NCBI RefSeq assembly: GCF_000835165.1
Contig: NZ_CP007790.1
Span: forward strand, 2,356,001 to 2,420,000
Direction: 5' to 3'
Length of the DNA stretch: 64,000 nt
Origin: Corynebacterium marinum DSM 44953
Lineage (GTDB): Bacteria > Actinomycetota > Actinomycetes > Mycobacteriales > Mycobacteriaceae
The notes below the pieces were generated by a model. That model did no database searches, was not told the DNA's origin, and saw nothing but the letters and a program-made list of their open reading frames with translations. Position numbers and translations under genes: made by a program. Shown here one piece after another: positions 35,548 through 45,000 of the stretch (the stretch's first letter is position 1; each line of letters begins with the position of its first letter).

Positions 35548-36870
35548 CTAGAGGGTTCGGCCGAGGGCCTGGATGTTCCAGCCCGCGTCCTGCCACTTCC
35601 CAACGGGCAGGACGTTGCGGCCGTCAATGATGACTTTCCGGCCGACAATCCCGCCGACCTCGACCGGATCGAGCTCCCGGAACTGGGCCCACTCCGTGGC
35701 CAGGACCACCACGTCGGCGCCCTCGAGCGCCTCCTCGGCCGAATCCGCGTAGTTCAGCGTCGGGAACACCTTCCGCGCGTTATCCATGGCCTGGGGGTCG
35801 AACACGGACACATCCGCACCCGCCAGCGACAGGGAACCGGCCACCGACAGCGCCGGCGAATCCCGCACGTCGTCCGAGTTCGGCTTGAACGCCGCCCCCA
35901 GGACGGTGACGCGGTGGCCGAGCAGGTTGCCGTCGCACAGCTGCCGGGTCAGCTGCACCACCCGGTCGCGGCGGCGCATGTTGATCGCGTCGACCTCCCG
36001 CAGGAACGTCAGCGCCTGATCTGCCCCCAGCTCGCCGGCGCGCGCCATGAACGCCCGGATGTCCTTGGGCAGACAGCCGCCGCCGAAGCCCAGACCGGCG
36101 CCGAGGAACTTCCGCCCGATGCGCTCGTCGTAACCGATGGCGTCGGCCAGCTTCGTCACGTCGCCGCCGGCGATCTCGCAGATCTCGGCCACGGCGTTGA
36201 TGAAAGAGATCTTCGTGGCCAAAAAAGCGTTCGCCGAGACCTTCACCAGCTCCGAGGTCACCCGGTCCATCACGAGGAACGGCGTCCCGCCGCTTATCGA
36301 CGCCGCGTACACCTCGCGGGCGACCTCCTCCGCCCGGCCCCCGTCGTGGCCGACACCCAGCACGATGCGGTCCGGGGAGATGGTGTCCTGGACCGCGAAG
36401 CCCTCGCGCAGGAACTCCGGGTTCCACGCGATCTCCACGCTCGTGCCGGGCCCGGCCAGGCTGTCGGCAAGTTCCTGCAGATCGTCTGCGGTGCCCACCG
36501 GCACGGTCGACTTGCCGAAGATGATGTGCTCACCGTGGAGCAGCGGCACCAGATCCTCGATCACCGCGCGGACATAGGTCAGGTCCGCGGCGTAGGAACC
36601 ACGCTTCTGCGGGGTGCCCACCCCCAGGAAGTGCACGTGCGCGAAGTCCGCGACCCGCTGGTAGTCGGTGGTGAAGTCCAGGCGGCCGGACTCCAGGTTT
36701 CGGGCGAGCACCTCCGGCAGGCCAGGCTCGAAGAACGGGACGGTACCCGCCTTCAACGAATCGATCTTGGCGGAATCCACATCCACGCCCAACACCTCGT
36801 GGCCGAGCTCGGCCATGCAGGCGGCGTGGGTTGCACCCAGGTATCCGGTGCCGATGACAGTCATACGCAT
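35548..36870 (-). CDS. ugd: UDP-glucose 6-dehydrogenase
   Basis: 440-residue NAD-dependent enzyme making UDP-glucuronate. The Rossmann motif MTVIGTGYLGATHAACMAELGH is at the N-terminus, and the thioester cysteine is about C266 in FGGGCLPKDIRAFMARAGE. The C-terminal UDP-binding domain has TVLGAAFKPNSDDVRDSPAL. UDP-glucuronate could feed glycolipid or exopolysaccharide synthesis; genes of that kind lie about 24 kb away in this window, so a link is only suggestive. Confidence 0.93.
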   Translation of the reverse strand: MRMTVIGTGYLGATHAACMAELGHEVLGVDVDSAKIDSLKAGTVPFFEPGLPEVLARNLESGRLDFTTDYQRVADFAHVHFLGVGTPQKRGSYAADLTYVRAVIEDLVPLLHGEHIIFGKSTVPVGTADDLQELADSLAGPGTSVEIAWNPEFLREGFAVQDTISPDRIVLGVGHDGGRAEEVAREVYAASISGGTPFLVMDRVTSELVKVSANAFLATKISFINAVAEICEIAGGDVTKLADAIGYDERIGRKFLGAGLGFGGGCLPKDIRAFMARAGELGADQALTFLREVDAINMRRRDRVVQLTRQLCDGNLLGHRVTVLGAAFKPNSDDVRDSPALSVAGSLSLAGADVSVFDPQAMDNARKVFPTLNYADSAEEALEGADVVVLATEWAQFRELDPVEVGGIVGRKVIIDGRNVLPVGKWQDAGWNIQALGRTL

Positions 36871-36943
36871 AACAACAAGTCTTACCGGTCGTACATGAAC
36901 TGGGGATTAAACGGGAATGAATGTCAGCAATTGAGCGGTTCCG

Positions 36944-37507
36944 TCAGAGAAAATTCAGGTACGCCTTCGACGGCGTCGGGCCGCGCTGCCCCTGGTACTT
37001 CGACCCCAGCTTCCCGGAGCCGTAGGGCACCTCAGCCGGCGAGGACATGGCGAACAGGGCCAGCTGCCCCACCTTCATCCCCGGCCACAGCGTCATGGGC
37101 AGGTTGGCGACATTCGAGAGCTCCAAGGTGATGTAGCCGGAGAAACCCGGGTCGATGAACCCGGCCGTCGAGTGCGTGAGCAGCCCCAGACGCCCCAGGG
37201 AGGACTTGCCCTCGAGGCGGCCCGCCAGGTTGTCCGGCAAAGTGAACTTCTCCAGCGTGGAGGCGAGCACGAACTCCCCCGGGTGCAGGACGAAGGACTC
37301 CCCCTCCTCGACCTCCACCAGGCTGGTCAGCTCGTCCTGCCGCAGCTTCGGGTCGATGTGGGTGTACTTGGAGTTGTTGAACACCCGGAAGAAACGGTCC
37401 ATGCGGACATCCACGCTCGAGGGCTGGATGTTGTCCGGGTCGAAGGGCTCGATCCCCAGGTCGCCGGATTCGATGGCTGAACGGATGTCACGATCGGAGA
37501 GAAGCAC
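36944..37507 (-). CDS. dcd: dCTP deaminase
   Basis: 187-residue homotrimeric enzyme deaminating dCTP. It begins [17 protein letters not shown], has the conserved [11 protein letters not shown], the active-site region [27 protein letters not shown] with Ser, Arg and Glu residues, and the C-terminal [18 protein letters not shown]. Actinobacterial Dcd proteins are often bifunctional, releasing dUMP directly; the sequence cannot settle this without alignment. It is divergent from the tRNA-Gly gene by 108 bases and followed by ugd on the same strand. Confidence 0.95.
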   Translation of the reverse strand: MLLSDRDIRSAIESGDLGIEPFDPDNIQPSSVDVRMDRFFRVFNNSKYTHIDPKLRQDELTSLVEVEEGESFVLHPGEFVLASTLEKFTLPDNLAGRLEGKSSLGRLGLLTHSTAGFIDPGFSGYITLELSNVANLPMTLWPGMKVGQLALFAMSSPAEVPYGSGKLGSKYQGQRGPTPSKAYLNFL

Positions 37508-37615
37508 GTCGGCCAGTCTACGTCAGCCCCGGCCCCGACATGCCCACCAGGGGAATTCCCGCCTGCGGCCGAGCCGGTGCTAAAGTGATCGTCAGCGCAT
37601 GTGAGCAGCGTCGAT

Positions 37616-37689
37616 GCCGGCGTAGTTTAGTGGTAGAACATCAGCTTCCCAAGCTGAGAGTGCGAGTTCGATTCTCGTCGCCGGCTCCA
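37616..37689 (+). tRNA. tRNA-Gly (anticodon CCC)
   Basis: Complete cloverleaf: acceptor arms GCCGGCG and CGCCGGC with encoded CCA, D-loop TAGTTTAGTGGTAGA, anticodon stem TCAGC/GCTGA around TTCCCAA with CCC at 37648-37650, and the T arm with GTTCGATTC. Reads GGG glycine codons. It stands alone between dcd and a strong terminator five bases after the CCA. Confidence 0.97.
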
Positions 37690-37693
37690 CGAG

Positions 37694-37735
37694 AAGAAGG
37701 CCGGGCCCAGGAATATTCTTGGGCCCGGCCTTCTT
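37694..37735 (+). terminator. Rho-independent terminator of tRNA-Gly
   Basis: Perfect 16-base arms (37694-37709 and 37720-37735) with a partly self-complementary AT loop (GAATATTC) and TTCTTT at the 3' end. It is the clearest intrinsic terminator in the window, placed five bases after the tRNA. Confidence 0.93.
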
Positions 37736-37842
37736 TGCACGGGAGGAGAAATCCGCGGCGGCATGGACCTCGGGGCCGGAATGATCGGTTTCAGGCCGCG
37801 AGGTCCACTCCACCGCGGATCCGGCCCCGGCGGCGCAGCCGT

Positions 37843-38181
37843 TCAGCCCCGCAGAATGTTGGACATCTTCTTCCCGCGGGCGAGCTCGTCGACGAGCTTG
37901 TCCATCCAGCGGATCTGCTGCATGAGCGGGTCCTCGATGTCCTCGACCCGCACACCGCAGACGACGCCCTTGATCAGGCCGACGTTGCTGTTCAGGGCCG
38001 GCGCCACGGCGAAGAAGTCGCGCAGATCCCCCTCGAAGGTGCGCAGCTGGTCACCGGTGTAGCCCGTGAGCCACCCGACGACCTGCTCGAGTTCCGCCAC
38101 GGTCCGGCCCTTGCGCTCGACCTTGGCCACGTAGAGCTGCCAGATGTCGGCGAAGGGGTAGGCGAAGAGCCGCTCCGACAT
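37843..38181 (-). CDS. DUF2200 family protein
   Basis: 112-residue soluble protein. MSERLFAYPFADIWQLYVAKVERKGRTV and VVGWLTGYT match the DUF2200 family as I know it, which has no established function. The protein is mostly helical, with the conserved tail RWMDKLVDELARGKKMSNIL. Its ATG abuts the VanW-gene stop with no gap, so it is the second gene of that transcript. Confidence 0.85.
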   Translation of the reverse strand: MSERLFAYPFADIWQLYVAKVERKGRTVAELEQVVGWLTGYTGDQLRTFEGDLRDFFAVAPALNSNVGLIKGVVCGVRVEDIEDPLMQQIRWMDKLVDELARGKKMSNILRG

Positions 38182-39903
38182 CTAGGAGCACCTGACGATG
38201 GGCTGCGGGTCGTAGACCGTGGTGTTCGTCTCGCGGGAGATCTCGTTGCCGGAGAGATCGCGGATGATGCGGGTGTCGGAGGTGGTGAAGCCCGGGGCAC
38301 CGCCGGAGGGGATGCAGTCGTCGCCGGAGACGGTCTGCGCCTTCGGCTGGGTAGGCGCCCAGCGGCCGCCGTTGACGGACTCGACCTCGACGGTCTTCAC
38401 GCCGGTGAGCCGGACGACGACGTCGCCGCCGCCGACCGAGGTCTCGATGCGCACCGGGTACTGGGAGGTGTTCTTGAAGCGCAGGTCGATGGCACCCTCG
38501 TACACGGTGGCCTCCCGGCCAGCCGGGTAACGGGAGATGTAGTAGCTGTGCGGGGTGTGGGCGACGTCCTCCATGCCGGCGAAGTAGGCGGCGTTGTAGA
38601 GGGTGGTGGCGAACTGGCTGATGCCGCCGCCGATCGCCTCGCCCGCGCGGCCGTCGAGGATGATCCCGGATTCGACGTAGCCCTGGGCGGCGCCGCGGGG
38701 GCCGGTGAAACCGTTGAGGGAGAAGGTGGCCCCGGGCGCGACGATGGCGCCGTTGACCGTGGATGCGACCTGGGCGATGTTGACGCCGGAGGCCTCCGAG
38801 TAGCCGGAGGTGGTGAACTCGCCGACAACCTCGTCGAAGGTGGCGGTCTGCGCCATCTCGGTGGTGAATTCGGCCGGGTCGTCCTCGTAGACGGCCTCCC
38901 ATTCGCGGTCCTCGGGGACGGCGCTCAGCAGGCGTTCGTTGAAGCCCTCGAGGGTGGCGTCCCAGTCGAGTTTCACGCCGTCGATGTGCGGGGTGATCTG
39001 GCGGGAACCGCCGGCGAAGCTGATGCGGGCGTCCTGCCGGATGGATTCCGTCCCCGCCAGATCCTGGGCGAGGATGACCTGCGCGGCGTCGACGTCGATC
39101 TCCGTGCGCAGTGATTCCCCGTCGGGGACGAAGGTGACGACCTCGCCCATGCGGGCGGGCTCGATGACGCCGGCGACGTCGTCGCGCCCGCGGACGGTGA
39201 GGGGTGCGGAGACGGCAGCGGCGGCGTCTCCATCGGCGGCTGCCTGGACGGCCTCCTCGCCGACGGCGGGTGGGGTGATCTCAGCGTCGACCTCCACGCC
39301 CTCCGGGTCGAGCCAGTCGGTGGTGACCGCGGTCCGCAGGGCGGCGGGGTCGACGGCCTGGCCGTTGACGGGGTCGGTGACGTCCACGCGGCCGTCGACA
39401 AGCGCGACGGCGCCGTCCGCTGGGTCGGCGCTGAGCTCGGTATGCATGCGGCCGAGCTCGGGTTCGAGGGCGGCGTCGTCGGCGGCGGAGACGATGTCGG
39501 TCTCCTTGGGGGAACCGACCAGCCCCTCCAACCGGAGGAAGGGGTTGGCCGGTTCGGTGCCGATCTGTGCGACCGTCTCCGCGAAGTCGAGGCTGAGGCC
39601 GGCCTGCGCGGGCACGAACTCGCTTGTGCGCTCGCCGGCGGCGACAGCCACGGGCCGGTCGACCACGCCTCCGAGCTCACGCTCGAGGGTCGACTGCGCC
39701 TCCTCCGGGCTCATGCCCGAGATGTCCACACCGCCGACCGTGGTGCCGCGGGGGACGTTTCCCTTGGTCAGGGTGTAATCCACCCCGTACGCGATGGCGG
39801 CGAGAGCGATCAGGCCGAGGACCACCCCGAGGATGATGCGAAGCCCCCGTCCACCGCTGCGCTGGCTGCTTGACTGACTCACACACCTCACAGTAATGGC
39901 CAC
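38182..39903 (-). CDS. VanW family protein
   Basis: Up to 573 residues. A single hydrophobic segment (IILGVVLGLIALAAIAYGVDY) near the N-terminus anchors the protein; two similar extracytoplasmic PG-binding-4-like domains follow (VGGVDISGMSPEEAQ and a second copy), then the VanW domain from about residue 370 with VVGEFTTSGYSEASGVNIAQ, GPRGAAQGYVESG and GGGISQFATTLYNAAYF. VanW proteins are cell-wall-associated and poorly understood. The longest start is a GTG at 39903; a GTG at 39882, giving VSQSSSQRS with GAGG just upstream, is as likely. The gene is co-linear with DUF2200. Confidence 0.88.
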   Translation of the reverse strand: MAITVRCVSQSSSQRSGGRGLRIILGVVLGLIALAAIAYGVDYTLTKGNVPRGTTVGGVDISGMSPEEAQSTLERELGGVVDRPVAVAAGERTSEFVPAQAGLSLDFAETVAQIGTEPANPFLRLEGLVGSPKETDIVSAADDAALEPELGRMHTELSADPADGAVALVDGRVDVTDPVNGQAVDPAALRTAVTTDWLDPEGVEVDAEITPPAVGEEAVQAAADGDAAAAVSAPLTVRGRDDVAGVIEPARMGEVVTFVPDGESLRTEIDVDAAQVILAQDLAGTESIRQDARISFAGGSRQITPHIDGVKLDWDATLEGFNERLLSAVPEDREWEAVYEDDPAEFTTEMAQTATFDEVVGEFTTSGYSEASGVNIAQVASTVNGAIVAPGATFSLNGFTGPRGAAQGYVESGIILDGRAGEAIGGGISQFATTLYNAAYFAGMEDVAHTPHSYYISRYPAGREATVYEGAIDLRFKNTSQYPVRIETSVGGGDVVVRLTGVKTVEVESVNGGRWAPTQPKAQTVSGDDCIPSGGAPGFTTSDTRIIRDLSGNEISRETNTTVYDPQPIVRCS

Positions 39904-39930
39904 GTGCAGGTTTGCCTACTTCTTTCACCC

Positions 39931-39969
39931 GCCGGAACCCGCCGGAACCCGCCGGAACCCGCGGGAACG
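39931..39969 (-). repeat. 10-base tandem repeat upstream of the VanW gene
   Basis: Three exact copies of GCCGGAACCC (39931-39960) and a fourth degenerate copy (GCGGGAACGG) fill half of the 83-base gap between nagZ and the VanW gene, where the latter's promoter would be. Slippage here could alter promoter spacing. Confidence 0.8.
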
Positions 39970-39986
39970 GCGCCGCCGGAAGTCTC

Positions 39987-41192
39987 TCAGGCCCCGGAGG
40001 ACAGCAGCTGGAGCTGGACGCGGTGCGCGGCGTCGTCGAGACGCTCCCCGGGAACCTCCCCGGCGGTGACTGCGGCATCGAGGGCGTCGATCGCCGCGAC
40101 GAGCTGCCCGCCGCTGGAGAACAGGGGCTGATCGGCGCCGGCGCGGACGGCGGCGACGACGGCCTGCGGAAGGGAGTAGCGGTCGGTGACCGCGCGCATG
40201 CCGGTCAGGTCGTCGGTGTAGGCCACCCCTTCGAAAGGGACGCCGCCGGGGTAGTTTCCGCTGCGCAGCAGCGTGTAGGTGGCGGGGTCGAGGCTGGCGG
40301 GGGTCGTCCCGTCACCCAGGCCGGGCACGACCATGTGCCCGACCATCACGGCGCCGCCGCTCTGTCCCAGCGCGATGGCGTAGGGCGGCAGATCGTGGGC
40401 GACGACCTGCTCCACCGGCGGGGTGACCGCCAGCTGGAGATGCGTGTCGCCGCTGGCCTGCCCGTGGCCGGGGAAATGCTTGAACACGGGGGTCACCCCC
40501 GCCGCGGCCAGGCCCCGGGCGAAGGCGGCGCCGTATTCGCCGGCCACGTACGGGTCGGTGGAGAAGGCCCGGTCGCCGATGATGTCCAGGCCCGCGGCGT
40601 CGACGTCCAGCACCGGCGCGAAATCCACCGTCACCCCGTGCCAGCGTAGGGAATTGCCCAGTTCGAAGGCGTAGTGCTCCACCTGCTCCGGCGACATCGT
40701 CGCGGCCATCTCCCGGGCGGACATCCTCGGCCCGATGATGTGGTCGTGCCGCTGCACCCGGCCGCCCTCGAAGTCGATGGAGACGGAGAAGGGCCGCCCG
40801 ACGGCCTCCCGCAGCGCCACGATATTGCGGCCCGGGGTGGTCAGCAGCTCGGGGTTGGCCCAGCTGGTGATGAAGATCCCGCCGACCCCCTGCTGCAGCT
40901 TCCACAGCGCGTCGTCGTAGTTGTCCACCCCGACGACCATCAGCGACGCCGCCTTCGCGCGCTGTTCCTCCGGCACGCGCGCCCGGGCGATGTCGGCGGG
41001 TTCAGGCGCCCGGCTCGTGGTGGTCGTCGTGCTCGTGGTAGCCGTCGTGCTCGTGGCGCTGGTCGACGCCGCCGCGCTCTCCGGCGCGGCGTTCTCCTGT
41101 GGATCGGCGCAGGCGACCGTGCCGGCTGCCAGCGTCCCGGCCGCGACGAAAGCGGCCAGGAGGCGGGAGGCTGGGCTGCGGTTGATGCTCAC
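39987..41192 (-). CDS. nagZ: Glycoside hydrolase family 3 lipoprotein (NagZ-like)
   Basis: 401 residues. A lipoprotein signal ends at C28 (AAGTVAC), followed by a long Ser/Thr/Ala linker (about 30-60) and a GH3 barrel. SIDFEGGRVQRHDHIIGPR and FKHFPGHGQASGDTHLQL, the His-containing general acid/base loop of the NagZ branch, and the nucleophile-type Asp in YTDDLTGMRAV are present. Family members cut terminal N-acetylglucosamine from muropeptides or other glycans; the surface location suggests wall turnover. The GTG start was taken because it gives a proper n-region. Divergent from the universal stress gene. Confidence 0.88.
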   Translation of the reverse strand: MSINRSPASRLLAAFVAAGTLAAGTVACADPQENAAPESAAASTSATSTTATTSTTTTTSRAPEPADIARARVPEEQRAKAASLMVVGVDNYDDALWKLQQGVGGIFITSWANPELLTTPGRNIVALREAVGRPFSVSIDFEGGRVQRHDHIIGPRMSAREMAATMSPEQVEHYAFELGNSLRWHGVTVDFAPVLDVDAAGLDIIGDRAFSTDPYVAGEYGAAFARGLAAAGVTPVFKHFPGHGQASGDTHLQLAVTPPVEQVVAHDLPPYAIALGQSGGAVMVGHMVVPGLGDGTTPASLDPATYTLLRSGNYPGGVPFEGVAYTDDLTGMRAVTDRYSLPQAVVAAVRAGADQPLFSSGGQLVAAIDALDAAVTAGEVPGERLDDAAHRVQLQLLSSGA

Positions 41193-41214
41193 GAGGTGCG
41201 TCCTTTCCGTGGAA

Positions 41215-41295
41215 TGCTGCGACGCAGCACAATAACAGTGTGCACGAGGTGCCGTTAGACTGGGGCGTCAAACCGACCGGAAAAAAGCGACGCCC
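41215..41295 (+). promoter_or_regulatory. nagZ/usp intergenic elements
   Basis: A perfect palindrome TGCTGC-GAC-GCAGCA (41215-41229), TAGACT (41256-41261) as a possible -10 for the stress gene, and a leader hairpin with seven-base arms GGGCGTC/GACGCCC either side of an A-rich loop just before its ribosome site. Roles are inference. Confidence 0.4.
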
Positions 41296-41314
41296 GAAGG
41301 AATGTGATTTCCCC

Positions 41315-41779
41315 GTGCCCACGACGATGCTCATCGCCTACGACGGATCCGGGGAGGCCCGGCGCGCCATCACCTTCGCCGCCCGGTTGCTTGCGCCCCG
41401 ACAGGTGGAGGTCCTCACCGCCTGGGAACCCCTGCACCGCACGGCCGCGCGAGCGGGCAGTATGTCCGGGCTGCACCAGGCGGAATGGGTGACGGACTCC
41501 GAGGACGGCGACCCCGCCTACGTGCGGGCCCGGGACACGTGCAACGAGGGCGTGGAACTGGCGGAGTCCCTGGGACTGGCCGCCCGCGCCCATCTGGTGG
41601 AGGCGAAGACGTCCGTGTGGTCGGCGATCGTGGACGCCGCGCAGGTGCTGGAACCGGACGTCATCGTCACCGGCACCCGGAGCGCGAGTTCCTGGAAGTC
41701 GCTCTGGCAGCCCTCCACTGCGGAGGGCGTGCTGCACAACGCGGGCATTCCCGTGTTCATTGTCCCGCCGGAAGCATAA
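41315..41779 (+). CDS. Universal stress protein
   Basis: 154 residues from a GTG start (an ATG at 41327 is possible), single UspA domain. MLIAYDGSGEARRAITFAARLL is the first strand and helix, and the nucleotide-binding pattern appears near the end as VTGTRSASSWKSLWQPSTAEGVLHNAGIPVFIV, a variant of G-x2-G-x9-G-S. The second Gly is replaced, so ATP binding is uncertain. GAAGGA lies 13 bases upstream. Likely a cytoplasmic stress-linked regulator with unknown partner. Confidence 0.85.
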   Translation: MPTTMLIAYDGSGEARRAITFAARLLAPRQVEVLTAWEPLHRTAARAGSMSGLHQAEWVTDSEDGDPAYVRARDTCNEGVELAESLGLAARAHLVEAKTSVWSAIVDAAQVLEPDVIVTGTRSASSWKSLWQPSTAEGVLHNAGIPVFIVPPEA

Positions 41780-41797
41780 GGAGTAGGATACGCAGCC

Positions 41798-41995
41798 ATG
41801 TCCTCCTACTCTGACTCCGTCAGCCGCCGGTCCGTGAGTTCGGTGATTGCCAGCGCGGTCGTCGGCGTGGCTCTCGGCGTGGTCTCCGTCATCGGGGTCG
41901 CATCCTTCTCCGGCCAGGACAACGTGCCGCAGGGCAACGCCGTGCCGGCCGATGACGCCCTGCTCGGCGGCCCGGAGTACGGCACCCGCGGCTGA
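41798..41995 (+). CDS. DUF2613 small membrane protein
   Basis: 65 residues with one hydrophobic helix (VIASAVVGVALGVVSVIGVASF) after a Ser-rich head, then a polar tail predicted outside. This matches DUF2613, a short family I know from corynebacteria, function unknown. An AAGGAG site precedes it, and it lies 18 bases after the stress-protein stop and 23 bases before the AftD gene, so all three may be one transcript. Confidence 0.85.
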   Translation: MSSYSDSVSRRSVSSVIASAVVGVALGVVSVIGVASFSGQDNVPQGNAVPADDALLGGPEYGTRG

Positions 41996-42018
41996 GTGGC
42001 CGCGCCCGGGGAACAGTC

Positions 42019-45000
42019 GTGCCGCACATCCTCGGCTGGGTGCTCCTCGCCCTGGTCAGCCTCCTACAGCCCCCCGGGCTGGTCGCCGCAGACACCAAAC
42101 ACGACCTGACGGTCGACCCCGCCGGTTTCCTCGCCCAGGCCACGCACGCGTGGACGGACACCTTCACCCTCGGGCAGCTGCAGAATCAGGCGTACGGGTA
42201 TCTCTTCCCGCACGGGGCCTTCTTCGTGCTCACCGATCCGCTGCCGGACTGGATCGCTCAGCGCCTGTGGTGGCTGCTGGTCACCGGCGTGGGCTATTCG
42301 GGGTTCCTGCTGCTCACCGCCCGCATCGGCGTGGGTTCCCCCGCGTTCCGGGTGTTGGCGTCGTTTCTCTTCGCGCTCTCCCCGCGCACGCTGACCACCC
42401 TGACGGCCATCTCCTCGGAGACCTGGCCGGTGATGCTCGCACCGTGGGTGGTGTTGCCCTTCCTGGGGCCGCTGGGCCCCCTGAGCCTCCGTGCGGTCGC
42501 GGCCGCCACGATCCCGGTGGCGATGATGGGCGCGGTCAACGCCACCGCCACCGTCGCCGCCTGTCTGCCGGCGGGCCTGGTCATCGCCTGGCGGGTCCTG
42601 CGGCGGGACCGGGGGGCGGCGGGAACTCTCGCCGGCTGGCTGGCCGGTTGCCTCCTGGTGAGCCTGTGGTGGATCGGCCCGCTGCTGATGCTGGGCCGTT
42701 ACTCGGCGCCGTTCACGGACTTCATCGAGTCCTCCTACGTGACCACCCGCTGGCTCAACCTCGTCGAGATCCTCCGCGGCACCACCAGCTGGGCGCCCTT
42801 CGTGGACACCGAACGCCAGGCCGGCCACCTGCTGGTCTCCTCCCCCGTCTTCGTGCTGGCCACCACCGCCGTCGCGGCGCTCGGCCTGTGGGGGCTGGCG
42901 TTGCGCACCACCCCGCACCGCCGCCTGTGGGTGGTCATGCTGCTGGCCGGCGTGGCCGTGCTCGGCGCCGCGCACGGCCCGTTGGCCGGACCGTGGCTGG
43001 TGCTTCTCGACGGCCCCCTCGCCGCCTTCCGCAACCTCCACAAGTTCGATCCGCTGGTGCGCATCCCGCTGCTCATCGGGGTCGCCGCCCTCGGGGACCG
43101 GCTGCGTATCCCCGCCACGTGGCGGGGCTTGCTGACTCCGGGGCGCCGGGAAGCGGCCGCCGCCCTGGTCGTCGTCGTCGGCGTGGCGTCGATGGCGCCG
43201 GCCTGGTCCGGCCGGCTGCTGCCGCGCGGCGCTTACGAGCAGGTGCCTTCCTACTGGCAGGAGGCGACCGACCTGCTCAACGCGCAGGCCGGCGGCACGC
43301 GGACCCTCATCGTGCCGGAGGCCTCCTTCGCCCGCCAGACCTGGGGTTGGACCCGCGATGAACCCGCCCAGCCGCTGCTCGACGTCCCCTGGGCCGTCCG
43401 CGACGCCGTCCCCCTCGTCCCCCCGGAGGCGATCCGCGGGCTCGACGGGGTGATGGCGGTGCTGCACCACGATCCGGCCGCCGGCGCCGACGTCCTGCGG
43501 CGCCTGGGCATCGGCGCGGTGCTCAGCCGCGGTGACCTGGAGGGCGGCGGGGAGGAGATCGACGTCGAGAAGCTCGCCGGGGCGGCCGGGGCGCAGATCC
43601 ACCGCTTCGGGGCGGATGAACAGCTGGCGGTGGTGATCTTCGACCCCGCCGCGGATCTCGCTCTCACCGGGGACAAGCCCGTGCGCGTGGCCGGCGGCGG
43701 CGAGAGCCTCGCCGTCCTGGACATGATCCACGGGCCCGGACCGCGCGTGCTGGTGGAGGCGGACGCCGAGATCGTCACCGACACCCCGGCCCTGACGGTG
43801 CGGCACTACGGCACGCTGGCGGGCGCGGTCTCCGCCCCGCTGGCCGACCTCGACGAAGGCGTCGGGTCGCGCAACGCCGTGCCCGACTACCCCTCCGCCG
43901 GGCCGTTCACCCGCGTGCGGTCCCGCGGCGGGACCGTCAGCGCCAGCACGTCCGCGGCCGACGCCGGGAACTTCGGCGGCGCCGACCCCGCCCGCTCGGT
44001 CACCGCCGCCGTGGACGGCGAGCCGGGCACCGCCTGGTGGCCCGCCCCGGGGCCGCCGGACGGGCAGTGGCTGGAACTGGCCCCGGACGGGACGCTGCGC
44101 AACCCCGCCGTCACCCTCTCCGCCACCGCAGACACCACCGTCGACCTCAACGGCCGCACCCTGGAGATCGGCGAGGAACCCACGACGTTCCACCTGCGCG
44201 GCGACCACGACACCATGCGCGTCACGCTCACCGGCCCCGAACCCGTCGGCCTCTCCGAGATCGCCGTGGCCGGCCACCCGGTCGAACGCGTGGTCACCGT
44301 GCCGGACACCTCCCCGGACGTGCGCCAGTTCCTCTTCCAGCGTCTCACCCTGGACACCGGGCACATCATCCGCGATTTCACCGCGCCCCGCCCCATGCGG
44401 CTGGTTGTCGGCTCCCCCTCCGGCACCGTCACCGTCGACGGCGTCGACCACGCCCCCGGCGACGTCGTGGAACTGGCCCCGGGCGTGCACCGGCTGTCCA
44501 CCGCGGCGGAGTGGGTGACCCTCGCCGAGGAGGGTTTCGACCCCTCCCCCGCCTTCGAGCCCACCGGCCGGGAGATCGCCGCCGCCGGTACCGAGCGGAT
44601 CCTGCTGACCGGCCGGGCCGCCAACCCCGGGTTGCAGGCGAGCGTGGGGGATCTCGCGCTGGAACCCCTCGTCGTGGACGCCGCCGCCCAGGCCTTCCGC
44701 GTGCCCGCCGGCGCCGCGGGGACGGTGGAGTTCTCCTTCGCCGGCGACCCCGCCTACCGCGGGCTGCTCTTCGGGGGCGGCGCGTTGGCGCTGCTCACCG
44801 TGCTCGTGGCCACCGCGGTGGTGCTCCGCGGCGGGCGGGCGGGGTGGGCAGCGCCGGGGCCCGGCCTCGGCCCCGGACAGGGGCCCGGCCTGCTGGTGCC
44901 GGGTGCGCTGACGGCCTTCCTCGTCGCCGGCTGGCCGGGCCTGCTGGCCGCCGGGGCGGCGCTGCTGGTGCTGCGCGTCACGCTGTTCCCGCCCGGCCTC

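Noticed and set aside
37616..37735. Integration hot spot at the tRNA-Gly gene
   Set aside because: The tRNA is followed at once by its own terminator and ordinary core genes; no duplicated tRNA 3' end or integrase is nearby.
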